A stretch of DNA of 64,000 nt from the NCBI GenBank assembly GCA_963712485.1, contig CAVQID010000008.1, positions 62,001-126,000 on the forward strand, written 5' to 3'. A model generated the notes under the pieces. That model was not told the origin of the DNA. It ran no database searches and was given only the letters and a program-made list of their open reading frames with translations. The DNA comes from JALORV01 sp963712485. GTDB lineage: Bacteria > Pseudomonadota > Gammaproteobacteria > Burkholderiales > Burkholderiaceae_F. Below, piece after piece: positions 63,536 through 64,000 of the stretch (position 1 is its first letter; each line of letters starts with the position of its first letter). Made by a program: the position numbers and the translations under genes.

Positions 63536-64000
63536 TTAGCGGCCCCAGCAGGTGTTGAGGTCGAGCGCGCCGGAGCGATCACGCCGACCGGTGTTATCGA
63601 GCGTTAGATTTCCGCACGCGTCCCCGTTCATCGGCCCGACTGGCGTAGCCGTTAACAAATACGTCGCGGGCGTCGGCGTAGCCACCGCGATGTTGTAGAC
63701 AGCCGCCCCGGAAGCCGGTGAATTCTGAAGGCTCACCGGAAGCGTCGGCGGGAGGAGATTGGCCGGGTCCTGATAGCTCCCCCGTTCCGTTCGCCAGCGT
63801 TCCATCCACTGCGCCGCATGCGTCAATGTTGCGCGCGCCTCGCTACGATGACCACGGGCGATGAACGCAAAGTAGTTTGGAATCGCGATCGCCGACAGGA
63901 TGGCGATGATCGCCATGACTGTGACGAGCTCAATCAACGTGAATCCCCGCGCCGCGAGGACGCGGGGCCTGCCAGGACTGGCGGTGCAACCGGTTAACCG
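63536..64000 (-). CDS. Type IV pilin-like protein (5' end outside window)
   Basis: Prepilin of the PilE/minor pilin type. The prepilin peptidase site is GFTLIELVTVMAIIAILSAI, with Gly before the first mature Phe and Glu5, followed by AIPNYFAFIARGHRSEARAT. The soluble part has WMERWRTERGSYQDPANLLP and a Cys pair near the end (DACGNLTL and NTCWGR) as in the pilin disulfide loop. The frame is open to the right edge, and no ATG is visible in the leader, so the start is probably just beyond the window. The preceding bases code for ASPGRPRVLAAR. About 154 codons are visible. Confidence 0.85.
   Translation of the reverse strand, partial: RLTGCTASPGRPRVLAARGFTLIELVTVMAIIAILSAIAIPNYFAFIARGHRSEARATLTHAAQWMERWRTERGSYQDPANLLPPTLPVSLQNSPASGAAVYNIAVATPTPATYLLTATPVGPMNGDACGNLTLDNTGRRDRSGALDLNTCWGR

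Overview
The window is chromosomal DNA from a high-GC betaproteobacterium. I cannot name the genus. The assignment rests on gene order: glmM followed closely by the pst-phoU-phoBR operon; carA/carB/greA next to yhbY, rlmE, ftsH and folP; a small SRP RNA beside dnaX-ybaB-recR; trxA-rho-rpmE; and aroA-cmk-rpsA-ihfB-lapAB-cysM. Nearly all of it is housekeeping sequence. There is no CRISPR array, prophage, insertion sequence or integrase.

Layout. 1-1.5 kb: end of a type VI secretion cluster (tssA, partial tssB). 1.7-3.7 kb: lytic transglycosylase slt. 3.9-4.2 kb: tRNA-Pro, -Arg and -His. 4.2-10.9 kb: the phosphate operon pstSCAB-phoU-phoB-phoR, read leftward from a Pho box. 11.2-14.1 kb: arsenic operon arsR-arsI-arsN2-arsC-acr3. 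14.3-15.9 kb: a haem lipoprotein divergent from a PadR regulator. 16-22 kb: glmM, folP, ftsH, rlmE, yhbY, greA. 22-27.3 kb: carA-gmhA-carB, with gmhA between the two carbamoyl-phosphate synthase genes. 27.4-31.4 kb: transaldolase, a rhomboid-TPR protein and a membrane TPR protein. 31.5-39.4 kb: an ABC importer, CoA-transferase, MAPEG protein, recR, ybaB, dnaX, an acetyltransferase and 4.5S RNA. 39.4-45.5 kb: addB-addA. 45.7-51.1 kb: trxA, rho, rpmE, a glycosyltransferase and a MATE exporter. 51.2-58.9 kb: ion channel, htpX, a UPF0114 protein, fumarase, two cysteine-synthase-fold enzymes, lapB and lapA. 59-64 kb: ihfB, rpsA, cmk, a DUF2061 protein, aroA and a partial type IV pilin.

Two things stand out. 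First, an almost identically built 90-base two-hairpin element occurs twice, once just upstream of carB and once just upstream of recR. The geometry is the same in both copies (47-base hairpin, 12-base linker, 31-base hairpin). Eight paired positions differ between copies and every one keeps its base pair. I regard this as the best candidate for an undescribed element. Second, many genes that should be intact are broken by single-base frame changes (phoR, phoB, pstB, pstS, acr3, arsC, arsN2, carB, addA, addB, trxA and the glycosyltransferase). Outside addB, 24 of the 26 I could place read as one extra base, and they cluster in a few stretches. Correcting them gives normal family lengths, so I treat them as probable sequence or assembly errors. 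I annotate these genes as full-length loci with positions of the shifts. The open FolP-GlmM junction is probably another case.
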